From Streptomyces sp. NRRL F-4489 (lineage in GTDB: Bacteria; Actinomycetota; Actinomycetes; Streptomycetales; Streptomycetaceae), in contig NZ_LLZI01000046.1 of the NCBI RefSeq assembly GCF_001509485.1, forward strand, positions 1-64,000: DNA of 64,000 bases, given 5' to 3'. Positions 1-7,849 of the stretch are shown here, in pieces. Numbering within the stretch: position 1 is the stretch's first letter; every line of letters begins with the position of its first letter. The translations under genes were made by a program, and so were the position numbers. The notes under the pieces are model-generated. The model was not told the DNA's origin, did no database searches, and saw nothing but the letters and a program-made list of their open reading frames with translations.

Positions 1-95
1 GCCCGGGGGTGGGGGGAGTGGACTGCTCAGCCGGGGGGCGGGGGGCGAAAGCGGTCCGGCCGTGGCCGGCGACCGTGACGGATGAGGGAGCACTC

Positions 96-233
96 ATGGT
101 CGTAGAAACGATTCGCCCCGGCGATTGGTCACTGCGCGCACCCCCGGCCGGCCCCGCGCGCTTCCTCTCATACCATCCCAAAGCACTGGGTGAGAGCCGG
201 GCAATATCACCTCTTACAGTGATCTCTCCGTGA
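96..233 (+). CDS. possible 45-residue small ORF
   Basis: An ATG follows a good ribosome-binding site (GAGGGAG, about 6 bases upstream) and opens a 45-codon frame starting MVVETIRPGDW and ending just before the next gene's leader. Codon usage is only partly Streptomyces-like (GTA, GAA, ATT, ACA, ATA and TCA codons), and I recognise no family. It may be a leader peptide for the gene at 273 or simply chance. The element GTGAGARCCGG occurs twice in this leader, near 190 and 231, and might be regulatory. Confidence 0.22.
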   Translation: MVVETIRPGDWSLRAPPAGPARFLSYHPKALGESRAISPLTVISP

Positions 234-272
234 GAACCGGACCAACCTCGGCCAAAAAGCGTTGTCGCAAAC

Positions 273-1394
273 ATGGAACCGAGGGAGTTGTGGGAGCGCC
301 ACGCGGTACTCGCCCAGGCGTTTTGCATCAGCGATGACGAGGTCCGCCGGACGCAAGGACTCCTCGACGAGGCCGAGGCCCGCCGTTCGCGGACCCTGGC
401 CGCCTTCGCGGTGACCGTGGGCAGCGACGAGGTGGTCGCCGACCTGCTCGGCCTGGACGCCCGCGAGGTCCGCCTGGCGCGCCGTACGGTCGGCAAGGAC
501 GACGCCCGCGCGGTGGCCAAGAACCTGCTCGAGGAATCCGCCCGGGAACGCCGCGCCGCGCTGCGCTCCCACCCTCCGGAGCAGCCCGAGCCGCCCCGCC
601 CGGCCCCGGCCGGCGGCGGTACGGGTACGGGCACCGGGACCGCCGGCGCACCGGGCAGATCCTGGCCCGCCGCCGGTACGACCCCAGCGCCCCCGGCCCA
701 GCCGCAGGCCCAGGCTCCTGGCCAGTACCAGCCCCAGCCGCAGCATCAGGCGCAAGCCCAGCATCAGCCGCAGTCCCAGCCCCAGGCCCCTGATCCCGCG
801 CCCCGCGTCCCTCCCCGCCCGGCTCCCCAGCCTCCCGCCCCGTCCGCGCCCGCCACCGAACCGGCCTGGTCGCCGGCGCTCGACGCGGTCCTGGTGCACA
901 GCCACCACACCGGCGCCGACCTCACCGCGCTCGCCGCCGAACTCGGCCTCGACGTCACCATCCTGGCCGCCCGCGCCCACCAGCTCTCCGCCGAGGCCCG
1001 CACCACCCGCGCCGCGCCCTCGGACCGCATCGGCCGTCACCGGCGGATGACCGACGTCCCGCCCGCCGCCGACCACGGCTCCTTCCCGCCCACCGACGCC
1101 CCGCCGCACCAGGCCCCGTACGAACCGCACGCCACCTGGGCCTCACCCGCCCACCCCACCCCCTGGGCCCCGCAGGACTCCTACGCCGCCTGGGCGCCAC
1201 AGGACGCACACTCCGCCTGGGCGCCGCAGGACCAGCACGCCGCCTGGCCGACGCCACCGTCCCCGATGCCCTCCGCCCCCACCTGGGACCCCAGCGCGGT
1301 CACCGTCGCCCAGCACGACTGGGACGGCATCCTCAGCCAGTGGGAGGCCGCGACCGCCGCCCCGCACCCCTCGCCCGGCCAGCAGTCCCCCTGA
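273..1394 (+). CDS. Pro/Gln/Ala-rich hypothetical protein
   Basis: A 373-residue protein of unknown function. The first ~95 residues are charged and helical (MEPRELWERHAVLAQAF, then LLGLDAREVRLARRTVG), with a helix-turn-helix feel but no motif I can name. Residues ~100-200 are a disordered Pro/Gln/Ala linker with repeated PQ and AQ pairs. A second helical patch at ~205-250 (DLTALAAELGLDVTILAARAHQ) repeats the look of the first. The C-terminal ~70 residues carry an imperfect AWAPQD repeat (three copies). Strong third-position GC supports coding. No clear Shine-Dalgarno precedes the ATG. It ends in a hairpin that separates it from the riboswitch downstream. There is no sign of secretion or membrane segments. 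Confidence 0.7.
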   Translation: MEPRELWERHAVLAQAFCISDDEVRRTQGLLDEAEARRSRTLAAFAVTVGSDEVVADLLGLDAREVRLARRTVGKDDARAVAKNLLEESARERRAALRSHPPEQPEPPRPAPAGGGTGTGTGTAGAPGRSWPAAGTTPAPPAQPQAQAPGQYQPQPQHQAQAQHQPQSQPQAPDPAPRVPPRPAPQPPAPSAPATEPAWSPALDAVLVHSHHTGADLTALAAELGLDVTILAARAHQLSAEARTTRAAPSDRIGRHRRMTDVPPAADHGSFPPTDAPPHQAPYEPHATWASPAHPTPWAPQDSYAAWAPQDAHSAWAPQDQHAAWPTPPSPMPSAPTWDPSAVTVAQHDWDGILSQWEAATAAPHPSPGQQSP

Positions 1395-1399
1395 CCCCA

Positions 1400-1433
1400 G
1401 GGCGGCCCCTCCCACCCGGCTACGGGGCCGCCC
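1400..1433 (+). terminator. hairpin terminator after the first gene
   Basis: GGGCGGCCCC (1400-1409) and GGGGCCGCCC (1424-1433) form a perfect 10-bp stem with a 14-base loop, six bases after the stop codon. There is no U-tract, as is usual in Streptomyces. It insulates the riboswitch-controlled gene that follows. Confidence 0.65.
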
Positions 1434-1452
1434 GGCCATCGCCTACAGTGGT

Positions 1453-1536
1453 GCCGAGCCGTGACTGGCGCTTGGGTGGAGTACCACCGGGGAGCGGCTC
1501 GGCCGAGACCGGCCGCTGCCGTGCGCCTGGGCGATT
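1453..1536 (+). promoter_or_regulatory. ZTP (pfl) riboswitch upstream of folD
   Basis: Stem P1 is perfect: GCCGAGCC (1453-1460) pairs with GGCTCGGC (1495-1502). Inside it lie the conserved GTGACTGGCG (1461-1470), a small hairpin GGTGG-AGTA-CCACC (1475-1488) and GGGGAGCG (1489-1496). The 3' domain carries the hallmark GCGCCTGGGC (1523-1532), which in this class forms the pseudoknot. This layout is that of the pfl motif RNA, the sensor of ZMP/ZTP (AICAR phosphates), which accumulate when 10-formyl-THF is short. It lies 30 bases ahead of a folD-family gene, a known target of this class. I infer that ligand binding raises folD expression. Confidence 0.9.
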
Positions 1537-1566
1537 CCGTACGACGTACGACGCTCAGGAGGCGCC

Positions 1567-2436
1567 ATGTCGCAGACCACGTCCCCCACCGCCCGCCTGA
1601 TGGACGGCAGTGCGCTCGCCGGCCGGATGGTCGAGGAGGCCGCCGCGCGCGCCGCGGACCTCACCGCCCGCACCGGCCAGGCCCCCTGCCTCGCCACCGT
1701 CCTCGTGGGCGACGACCCCGCCTCGGTGACCTACGTCCGGATGAAGCGCAACCGCTGCGCCAAGGCCGGCATTCTGTCCCGGCACGTCGCGCTGCCGGCC
1801 GCGACCACCACCGCGGGACTGGTCGGCGCGCTCCGCGAACTGTCCGAGGACCCCGGTGTGCACGGCATCCTGCTCCAGCACCCGGCCGGACCGCATATCG
1901 ACGAGCGCGCCGCCTTCGAGGCCATCGCCCCGGAGAAGGACGTCGACGGCGTCACCGCGCACTCCTTCGCCGCGATGAGCCTCGGCATGGACGGCTTCGT
2001 GTCCTGCACGCCCGGCGGCATCATGCGCCTGCTGGACCACTACGGCGTCGAACTGGCCGGCAAGCACGCGGTGGTCGTCGGGCGCAGCGCGATCCTCGGC
2101 AAGCCGGCCGGCATGCTGCTGCTCGGCCGCGACGCCACCGTCACCTACTGCCACTCCCGCACCGCCGATCTGACCGCCCGCACCAGGGAGGCCGATGTGC
2201 TGATCGCGGCCGTGGGCCGGGCCCGCTTCCTGCGCGGCGACCAGATCAAGCCCGGCGCGGTCGTGATCGACGCCGGCTACAACCCCGGCAACGTCGGCGA
2301 TGTCGACTTCGATTCGGCCGCCGGGGTCGCCGGCCTGATCACCCCCGTCCCCGGCGGCGTCGGCCCGATGACCATCGCCACCCTCCTCACCCAGACCGTG
2401 GACGCCGCGGCCCGGCAACTGGGCGCCGAGAGCTGA
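1567..2436 (+). CDS. folD: FolD-family methylene-THF dehydrogenase/cyclohydrolase
   Basis: This 289-residue protein has the FolD layout. The expected reactions are NADP-dependent oxidation of 5,10-methylene-THF and hydrolysis of methenyl-THF to 10-formyl-THF. Visible motifs: VGDDPASVTYVRMKRNR (catalytic Tyr and Lys), ILLQHP where most FolDs have VQLPLP, EKDVDG (conserved Asp), CTPGGIMRLL, the Rossmann segment VVGRSAILGKPAGMLLL, and ITPVPGGVGPMTIATLL near the C-terminus. The HPAGP and AILGKPAG variations suggest a divergent paralogue rather than the housekeeping enzyme. Ribosome-binding site AGGAGG lies 5 bases before the ATG. The upstream ZTP riboswitch implies expression when one-carbon folate is depleted, for example under antifolate stress. 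It is convergent with the next gene, 7 bp away. Confidence 0.9.
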   Translation: MSQTTSPTARLMDGSALAGRMVEEAAARAADLTARTGQAPCLATVLVGDDPASVTYVRMKRNRCAKAGILSRHVALPAATTTAGLVGALRELSEDPGVHGILLQHPAGPHIDERAAFEAIAPEKDVDGVTAHSFAAMSLGMDGFVSCTPGGIMRLLDHYGVELAGKHAVVVGRSAILGKPAGMLLLGRDATVTYCHSRTADLTARTREADVLIAAVGRARFLRGDQIKPGAVVIDAGYNPGNVGDVDFDSAAGVAGLITPVPGGVGPMTIATLLTQTVDAAARQLGAES

Positions 2437-2443
2437 CGAGCCG

Positions 2444-2911
2444 TCAGCGCACCCGGACGGTGGTCCGCCATGACAGGACCGCCTGGGAGCAGACGTGGCC
2501 GGGGGCGGCGCGGCAGGTGCGGTGCGCGGTGAGCGCGGAGGTGCCCCGGCCGACCGCCGTGAAGCGCGCGGCGGCGCCCCCGGTCGGCGTCCGCCCGGCC
2601 GCCGTCCGCCGCAGCACCGCGGGCGCGTTGGACACCGGGAGGCTCCAGGTGAACGTCGTACCGCGCCCGCGCGCGCCGGTGAGCCGCACCTCGACCACCT
2701 CGCCGCGGCGCACGGACAGCGCCCGGCCGTTGTCCCGCTCGGTGAGCACCACCCGGTGGGGCGCAGGGGCCGAACGCTGACCGTGGGGGGCCGGGGCCGG
2801 GGCCGGGGCCGGGGCCGGGGACGCGGCGGCTGGTCCGGTGGCCAGGACCGCGGCCGTGCCGAGCGCCGCACCCGCGGCACACACCACTGACAGATACCTC
2901 GTCATCGCCAT
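2444..2911 (-). CDS. secreted chagasin-like (inhibitor I42-type) protein
   Basis: A 155-residue exported protein. Residues 1-31 are a signal peptide (MAMTRY, then a hydrophobic Ala/Val/Leu core, cleavage near AAASPA), followed by a PAPAPAPAPAP linker encoded by GGGGCC repeats. The mature part is a predicted all-beta domain: VVLTERDNGRALSVRRGEVV, then GRGTTFTWSLP, GGAAARFTAVGRGTSAL, and a short Cys pair CRAAPGHVC before SQAVLSW. This order (early beta strands, a T-x-TW loop, a Gly-Gly loop, a late Trp) resembles the chagasin family of cysteine-protease inhibitors. The family call is tentative because the canonical NPTTG loop is not intact. Ribosome-binding site GGAGAG precedes the ATG. Confidence 0.62.
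   Translation of the reverse strand: MAMTRYLSVVCAAGAALGTAAVLATGPAAASPAPAPAPAPAPHGQRSAPAPHRVVLTERDNGRALSVRRGEVVEVRLTGARGRGTTFTWSLPVSNAPAVLRRTAAGRTPTGGAAARFTAVGRGTSALTAHRTCRAAPGHVCSQAVLSWRTTVRVR
2787..2820. repeat. (GGGGCC)5-GGGG hexanucleotide repeat
   Basis: Five perfect GGGGCC units plus a final GGGG lie inside the preceding secreted-protein gene and encode its PAPAPA linker. Tandem G4 runs could form a G-quadruplex on the + strand and are prone to slippage, so linker length may vary between strains. Confidence 0.9.
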
Positions 2912-3268
2912 GACTCTCCAAATGTGAGCGGATATACGGGAGTTGGGGCCGGTCGCGGGCGGCGTCCGGGCGTCGGTCCGGACGGCGCGTGCGCGACGGC
3001 GCGGTCATGCTGTCAGTAAGGGATGAACGGGTGGTATCAGCAGAAAGGGTGAAACCGGCCGGTGTGCCGTCCCCTGGGGCGCGCGGTGGCCGTCTTCCGG
3101 GGCGCGGGGTGCCCGTCTCCTACGGCGCGGAGTGCCGGTCCCGCGGGCCCGACATGAGCCGGATGTTCCCCGGCGCCGCGATCGTGTGCGCAGGTCACGG
3201 AGGCGGTGGGTAGCATGCGCTGCGGCCGCGCTGTCGGTCATGTCCATGCCATACGGGGGAAGTTCTAC
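2912..3268. other. intergenic region, no gene seen
   Basis: About 360 bases between two divergently oriented genes. I see no convincing coding frame. It must hold the promoter for the leftward secreted protein and, near its right end, the ribosome-binding site GGGGGAAG (3255-3262) for the DUF5685 gene. No clear -35/-10 pair or operator stands out. Confidence 0.5.
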
Positions 3269-4654
3269 GTGTTCGGAATCGTCAGGCCCTGCGCCCACCG
3301 CCTCTCGCCGGATCTCAAGGCGGAGTGGGTGGCGCACCTCTGCGGCCTCTGTCTCGCCCTGCGCGCCGATCACGGCCAGTTGGCCCGGATCGTCACCAAT
3401 TACGACGGGCTGATCGTGTCCGTGCTGACGGATGCCCAGTCCCGGCGGTCGGACCTGCGGCGCCGCACCGCCGGGCCCTGCCCGTTGCGCGGGATGCGCA
3501 CTGCCTCGGTTGCCCGGGGCGCGGGCGCCCGGCTCGCCGCGTCGGTCTCGCTCGTGCTCGCCTCGGCCAAGATCCGCGACCATGTCGCCGACGGGAACGG
3601 CGTGCTGCGCCGCCGCCCCATGGCCGCCGCGGCCCGCCGGGTCGCCGCGGGCTGGGACCGGGCCGGTGCCCGCACCGGCGCCAGGCTCGGTTTCGACACC
3701 GCCGTACTGGTCGACGCGGTCGACCGCCAGGTGGGCATCGAGCGGCTGGCCCGGCCCGGCACGCCCCTGACGGTGATCACCGAACCGACCGAGACGGCCA
3801 CCGCCGCGGCCTTCGCGCACACCGCCGTGCTGGCCGGGCGGCCGGGGAACGCCGAGCCGCTGGCCGAGGCCGGCCGGCTCTTCGGCCGGCTGGCGCATCT
3901 GCTCGACGCGGTGGAGGACCGCGCCGCGGACGCCGCCGAGGGCGCCTGGAACCCGCTCACCGCCACCGGCGCCGGTCTGGCCGAGGCGCGCCGGCTGTGC
4001 GACGACGCCGTGCGCGGGATCCGACTGGCCCTGGGCGATGTGGAGTTCACCGACGCAGCGCTGGTCCACGCGCTGCTGGTGCACGAACTGCGCCGCTCGG
4101 TGGACCGGACCTTCGGCACCACCTCCTGCTCCCACGTGGGCGAGGGCACGTCGGGGTCGTACGACGGGCAGGGCGGCGCCGCGTACCCCGGTAGTCCGTA
4201 CTCCAGCAACCCGTACGGCGGCGGGCCCCAGGGGGCGTCGGCGGGCGGGCCGTACGCGGCCGGCCGGCAGCATCTCAACGCTCCGCAGGCCCCGTACGGC
4301 GGCGGCCCGATTCAGCCGGGCGGGCCGGGCGGGCCGGGCGGCCACGGGGGAGGCCACGGCCATCCGCCGCACGGTCCGAAGAGGCCGCAGGCGCCGCGGG
4401 GTTTCTGGGCGGGGTGTGCGCTCGCCATCGGGCTGTGCTGCACCTGCAAGGTCTGCTGCGCGTCGGAGTTCGAGGGACCGTGGTCGGGCAAGAAGCGCGA
4501 GGGGTGCTGCCACGCCTGCGACGGCTGCGGCGGCGACACCGGCTGCAGCAGCAGCGATTGCGAATGCTGTGGCAGCTGCTGCAATGGGTGCAACTGCTGT
4601 GGCGACGGTGGGTGTTGTGATGGCTGCTGCTGTTGTGATGGTTGCGACTGCTGA
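3269..4654 (+). CDS. DUF5685-family protein with cysteine-rich tail
   Basis: The start is GTG 3269, giving VFGIVRPCAHRL, the typical N-terminus of DUF5685 proteins, 6 bases after GGGGGAAG; an earlier in-frame ATG at 3206 lacks this support. The 461-residue protein has a helical N-terminal domain (to ~300) with the family's CGLCLALRADHGQ and NYDGLIVSVL motifs, where the early Cys residues are likely metal ligands. A Gly/Pro/Tyr-rich linker follows, then a tail of ~85 residues with 27 cysteines in CC, CxC and CCCC clusters. The biochemical function of DUF5685 is unknown. The tail looks like a metal-binding or redox module. No signal peptide is visible, so the protein is probably cytoplasmic. 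Confidence 0.8.
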   Translation: MFGIVRPCAHRLSPDLKAEWVAHLCGLCLALRADHGQLARIVTNYDGLIVSVLTDAQSRRSDLRRRTAGPCPLRGMRTASVARGAGARLAASVSLVLASAKIRDHVADGNGVLRRRPMAAAARRVAAGWDRAGARTGARLGFDTAVLVDAVDRQVGIERLARPGTPLTVITEPTETATAAAFAHTAVLAGRPGNAEPLAEAGRLFGRLAHLLDAVEDRAADAAEGAWNPLTATGAGLAEARRLCDDAVRGIRLALGDVEFTDAALVHALLVHELRRSVDRTFGTTSCSHVGEGTSGSYDGQGGAAYPGSPYSSNPYGGGPQGASAGGPYAAGRQHLNAPQAPYGGGPIQPGGPGGPGGHGGGHGHPPHGPKRPQAPRGFWAGCALAIGLCCTCKVCCASEFEGPWSGKKREGCCHACDGCGGDTGCSSSDCECCGSCCNGCNCCGDGGCCDGCCCCDGCDC

Positions 4655-4990
4655 ATGCTGCCTGCTGACTGATCGCTGCCTGCTGAGCGGGGGAGGGCAT
4701 GTGCGGCGCACGGCACTTCGGGCGGAAACCGTTGGTGGGGTGTGTGGCGGGACTGTTAGCGTCAGGGCCGCCGGGCGCTAGCGCGCCCGCGGGCCTGGAA
4801 TGAAGGGGAGATGAGTTGATGACTGTCATGGAGCACACCGCCGTGTGCGGTGCCACGGGTCGTCCTCAATTCCTGGGCCCCCTGCTGACCTGAGCCTTCG
4901 CCCGCCGGTGCCGGCCGACCGTGCGCTACGCCGGTTGGGCGGTTCTGCTCAGGTGCGCCCTGGGGCCCCTTCCTCCCAAGGGTTTCTCCG
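4655..4990. other. intergenic region with a possible small ORF
   Basis: About 335 bases. Just after the stop codon the 12-mer GCTGCCTGCTGA occurs twice (near 4656 and 4675). A short GGGCGC-TAGC-GCGCCC hairpin (about 4777-4792) may act as a terminator. The remainder holds a candidate 24-codon ORF and the leader of the methyltransferase-acetyltransferase gene. Confidence 0.4.
4819..4893 (+). CDS. candidate 24-residue peptide
   Basis: An ATG sits 8 bases after a strong AAGGGGAG and opens a 24-codon frame beginning MTVMEHTAVCGATG and ending in LLT. It lies about 100 bases ahead of the methyltransferase-acetyltransferase gene and could be a leader peptide or chance. The only support is the ribosome-binding site; codon usage is not decisive at this length. 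Confidence 0.25.
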   Translation: MTVMEHTAVCGATGRPQFLGPLLT

Positions 4991-6403
4991 TTGTCCCAGC
5001 CTTTGTCGCCCCGATCTTCGCCGCCCCGATCTTCGCCGCCCCGATCTTCGTCATCCCAGCCTCTTGCCGATCCGGTCATCGACGCCTTCTTCGCCCTGCA
5101 CCGCGGGCTGCCCCGGCAGAGTGCCGGGTCGGATGCCTCCACCCGGCACCTGCTGCGGCTCGCCGGGCCGCTGCCGCCGCGCCCGCGCGTCCTGGACCTG
5201 GGCTGCGGACCGGGCCGGTCCGCGCTGGTGCTGGCCGCCGATACCGGTGGGCAGGTCACCGGCATCGACCTGCACCAGCCCTTTCTGGACGAGCTGTTCG
5301 CCGCTGCCGAGCGGCGCGGTCTGCGCGACCGGATCACCGCGCTGAACTGCTCCATGGGCCACCCACCCTTCCCCGACGGCGCCTTCGACGTGCTCTGGGC
5401 CGAGGGCTCGGCCTACGCCATCGGGTTCGACACCGCCCTGCGGAACTGGCGCCGGCTGCTGGCGCCCGGCGGCGTCCTGGTCGTCACCGAGGCCGAATGG
5501 ACCGGTCCCGACCCGTCGCCGCAGGCCCGCGCCTACTGGGCCGAGGTGTACCCCCTGCGCACCGCCGACCGGAACATCGCGGCCGCGGAAGCCGCCGGCT
5601 ACCAGGTGGCGGCCCACTGGCCGCTGCCGGAGAGCGACTGGTGGGACGAGTACTACACCCCGCTCGCCCAGCGGCTGGCCACCGCCGACCGGACCGGGCC
5701 GGGCATGGACCAGGCCCTCGCCGCCCTCGACCGGGAACTCACTCTCCGCCGGGAACACGGCACGGACTACCGCTACGCGGGGTATGTGCTGCGCCCCCGC
5801 ACCGGGTCCGCCCCAGTGCCCGTCCACGCGCCCGCCTCCGCCCTGGAGGACGGGATGACCATGGCCGCCGAGGCCGACGCTGCCACCGCCCGGACCGCTC
5901 GTCCCGAGACGCCCGAGGACGCCGCCGCGATCCGCGCGGTCAACCTGGCCGCCTTCCCGACCGCCGGTGAAGCCGACCTGGTCGATGCCCTGCGCGCCGA
6001 CCCCGATGCCTGGATCGACGGGCTCTCGCTGGTCGCCGAGGCGCCGGACGGCACCGTCGCCGGGCACGCCCTGCTCACCCGCTGCCGCATCGGCGGCCGG
6101 CCCGCCCTGGCCCTGGCGCCGTGCGCGGTGCTGCCGGACCACCAGCGGCAGGGCGCCGGGACGGCCGCCGTCCGGGCCGCGCTCGCCGCCGCCCGGGAGC
6201 GGGGCGAGAGCCTGGTGGTGGTCCTCGGCCACCCCGGCTACTACCCGCGGTTCGGCTTCGCCCCGGCTTCCCGCTTCGGCATCCGGGCACCGTTCGACGT
6301 CCCCGACGAGGCCCTGATGGCTCTCAGCCTGGACGCCTCCCGTCCCGTGCCGTCCGGGGCGATTCGCTACCCGGCGGCGTTCGGCGAGGTGAGCGGGGGA
6401 TGA
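4991..6403 (+). CDS. SAM methyltransferase-GNAT acetyltransferase fusion
   Basis: A 470-residue two-domain protein. Residues ~25-270 are a class I SAM-dependent methyltransferase: motif I VLDLGCGPGRSALVLA, GIDLHQPFLDEL for the acidic ribose-binding residue, and FDVLWAEGSAYAIGF, then RRLLAPGGVLVV. Residues ~300-470 are a GNAT N-acetyltransferase of the YhbS type, with acetyl-CoA loop LPDHQRQGAGTAAVRAAL and YYPRFGFAPA. The linker ~275-300 is Ala/Pro-rich. The chosen start is TTG 4991, 8 bases after AAGGG; no better in-frame start exists before the methyltransferase fold. The first 20 residues are a Ser/Pro/Arg stretch made by a 15-bp repeat. Substrates are unknown. The fusion suggests two modifications of one small molecule or amine. 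Confidence 0.8.
   Translation: MSQPLSPRSSPPRSSPPRSSSSQPLADPVIDAFFALHRGLPRQSAGSDASTRHLLRLAGPLPPRPRVLDLGCGPGRSALVLAADTGGQVTGIDLHQPFLDELFAAAERRGLRDRITALNCSMGHPPFPDGAFDVLWAEGSAYAIGFDTALRNWRRLLAPGGVLVVTEAEWTGPDPSPQARAYWAEVYPLRTADRNIAAAEAAGYQVAAHWPLPESDWWDEYYTPLAQRLATADRTGPGMDQALAALDRELTLRREHGTDYRYAGYVLRPRTGSAPVPVHAPASALEDGMTMAAEADAATARTARPETPEDAAAIRAVNLAAFPTAGEADLVDALRADPDAWIDGLSLVAEAPDGTVAGHALLTRCRIGGRPALALAPCAVLPDHQRQGAGTAAVRAALAAARERGESLVVVLGHPGYYPRFGFAPASRFGIRAPFDVPDEALMALSLDASRPVPSGAIRYPAAFGEVSGG
5011..5050. repeat. 15-bp direct repeat, about 2.7 copies
   Basis: The unit CCGATCTTCGCCGCC occurs at 5011 and 5026, with a partial copy at 5041. It encodes the SPPRS repeats at the N-terminus of the methyltransferase-acetyltransferase fusion. 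Because 15 is a multiple of 3, copy-number changes would keep the frame. Confidence 0.85.
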
Positions 6404-6476
6404 GCGGAGGGTGAATGCGGCCGGGGGCCCGCCGGGCGGCGGCCTGGTGGGGCCCCGGCGCGCCCGTTAGGCCGCT

Positions 6477-6502
6477 GGCGGGGTACGCCGGGGTGCCCCG
6501 CC
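6477..6502. terminator. bidirectional hairpin between convergent genes
   Basis: GGCGGGG (6477-6483) pairs with CCCCGCC (6496-6502) around a 12-base loop. It lies between the rightward fusion gene and the leftward P450 gene, so it can serve both. Confidence 0.5.
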
Positions 6503-6526
6503 GGCGCCGCGACCGGTCCGGGCGCG

Positions 6527-7750
6527 TCAGGCGGCGTCCCAGGTGACGGGCAGACGCCGTACGCCGTGCAGGGTCAGGTCCGTTCGCAGGGGCACCTCCT
6601 CGGCGGGTATGGCCAGCCGCAGGGTCGGGAAGCGGGTGAGCAGCGCCGGGAAGGCGACCCGCATCTCGACCCGGGCCAGCTGCTGGCCCAGGCACTGGTG
6701 GATGCCGTGGCCGAAGGACAGATGGCCGGTCGCCTTGCGGCGCAGGTCCAGGCGGTCGGGATCGGGGAAGCGCAGCGGATCGCGGTTGGCGGCCTGCACC
6801 GAGACGGTGACCGACTCGCCGGCCCGGACCAGCTGCCCCGCCACCTCGACGTCCTCCAGCGCCGTGCGTATCCCGGTGTGCGTGATGCTGAGATACCGCA
6901 TCAGCTCCTCCACCGCCTGGTCGGCCAGGCCCGGGTCGGCGCGCAGGGCGTCGGCCTGCTCCGGGTGGGTCAGCAGGGCGAAGGTGCCGAGCCCGATCAT
7001 GTTCGCGGTGGTGTCCAGTCCCGCGCCCAGCAGGAAGCTGCCCAGACCGGCCACTTCCTCCTCCGTGAGGTCGCTGCCGGCCAGGTCGCTCAGGAGATCG
7101 TCGGTGGGCCGCGCCCGCTTGGCGGCGACCAGTTCCCGTACGAACTCCTGGAGCGCGGCCATGGCGGCGTACTGGTCCTCGACCGTCCCGCCGGTGCTGC
7201 TCGCGGCCAGGGCGTGGTGCTGGAAGCGGTCGCGGTCGGCATAGGGCACACCGAGCAGTTCGCAGATCATCAGCGCGGGGACGGGGTGCGCGTACGCCGC
7301 CACGAGGTCCACGGACGGGCCCTGGCGCTCCATGGCGTCGAGGTGATCGGCGGTGATCTGCTCGACGCGGGAGGTCAGTTCGCGCATCCGGCGGACCGTG
7401 AACTTGCCCATGAGCAGCCGGCGGTAGCGGGTGTGGTCGGGCGGGTCGATGCCGGTGAGGTCGCCGACCGGGGCCGGCGGGATCGTGGCGCCTTCCATGC
7501 CCGGGAAGGGGAAGTGCATCAGCTCGTAGCGCGAACTGAAGCGGGTGTCGGCGGTGATGGCGCGGGCCGCGGAGTAGCCGGTGGCCAGCCAGCCGAGGTG
7601 CCCGTCGGGATAGCGCATCCGGCGGAGCGGCTGCTGCTCGCGCAGGGCCGCCAGCTCGGCGGGCGGGTCGAACGGGCGCCCCGCGGGGCGCGCGGTCGGC
7701 AGCCCGTCGAGCGGCGTGGACGGTACGGGTGTGGTGGCGAGATCGTTCAT
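6527..7750 (-). CDS. cytochrome P450
   Basis: A soluble bacterial class I P450 of 407 residues, dependent on an external ferredoxin and reductase. Diagnostic motifs are present: helix [10 protein letters not shown] (oxygen activation), ExxR as EELMR, and the haem-binding loop [10 protein letters not shown] with its Cys ligand. The N-terminal [12 protein letters not shown] and the C-terminal length are typical of the CYP105/CYP107 grade used in Streptomyces secondary metabolism and xenobiotic oxidation; the substrate cannot be read from sequence. I place the start at ATG 7750 (MNDLATTPV) because the alternative ATG at 7780 lies within a palindrome repeat. No clear ribosome-binding site is seen for either. 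A cluster of TGGCGCCA palindromes covers its promoter region. The cupin gene lies upstream on the same strand, 99 bp away. Confidence 0.93.
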   Translation of the reverse strand: MNDLATTPVPSTPLDGLPTARPAGRPFDPPAELAALREQQPLRRMRYPDGHLGWLATGYSAARAITADTRFSSRYELMHFPFPGMEGATIPPAPVGDLTGIDPPDHTRYRRLLMGKFTVRRMRELTSRVEQITADHLDAMERQGPSVDLVAAYAHPVPALMICELLGVPYADRDRFQHHALAASSTGGTVEDQYAAMAALQEFVRELVAAKRARPTDDLLSDLAGSDLTEEEVAGLGSFLLGAGLDTTANMIGLGTFALLTHPEQADALRADPGLADQAVEELMRYLSITHTGIRTALEDVEVAGQLVRAGESVTVSVQAANRDPLRFPDPDRLDLRRKATGHLSFGHGIHQCLGQQLARVEMRVAFPALLTRFPTLRLAIPAEEVPLRTDLTLHGVRRLPVTWDAA

Positions 7751-7770
7751 GACGCCATTGTGGCACATGA

Positions 7771-7832
7771 ATGGCGCCATGGCGAGAGTTATGGCGCCGA
7801 ATTTGGCGCCATGCGGTGCCGCGTGGCGCCAT
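7771..7832. promoter_or_regulatory. four TGGCGCC(A) palindromes, likely operator array
   Basis: TGGCGCC(A) occurs at 7772-7779, 7792-7799 (last base variant), 7804-7811 and 7824-7831, two of them extended to ATGGCGCCAT or TTGGCGCCAT. Start-to-start spacing is 20, 12 and 20 bp, so the sites fall in two pairs two helical turns apart. Half-site remnants flank the array (GACGCCAT at 7751, ATGGTGGCGT at 7831). It lies between the cupin stop codon and the P450 start, the place for the P450 promoter. A dimeric repressor binding cooperatively is the likely reader; its identity is unknown. Confidence 0.7.
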
Positions 7833-7849
7833 GGTGGCGTCCTGGGGTG

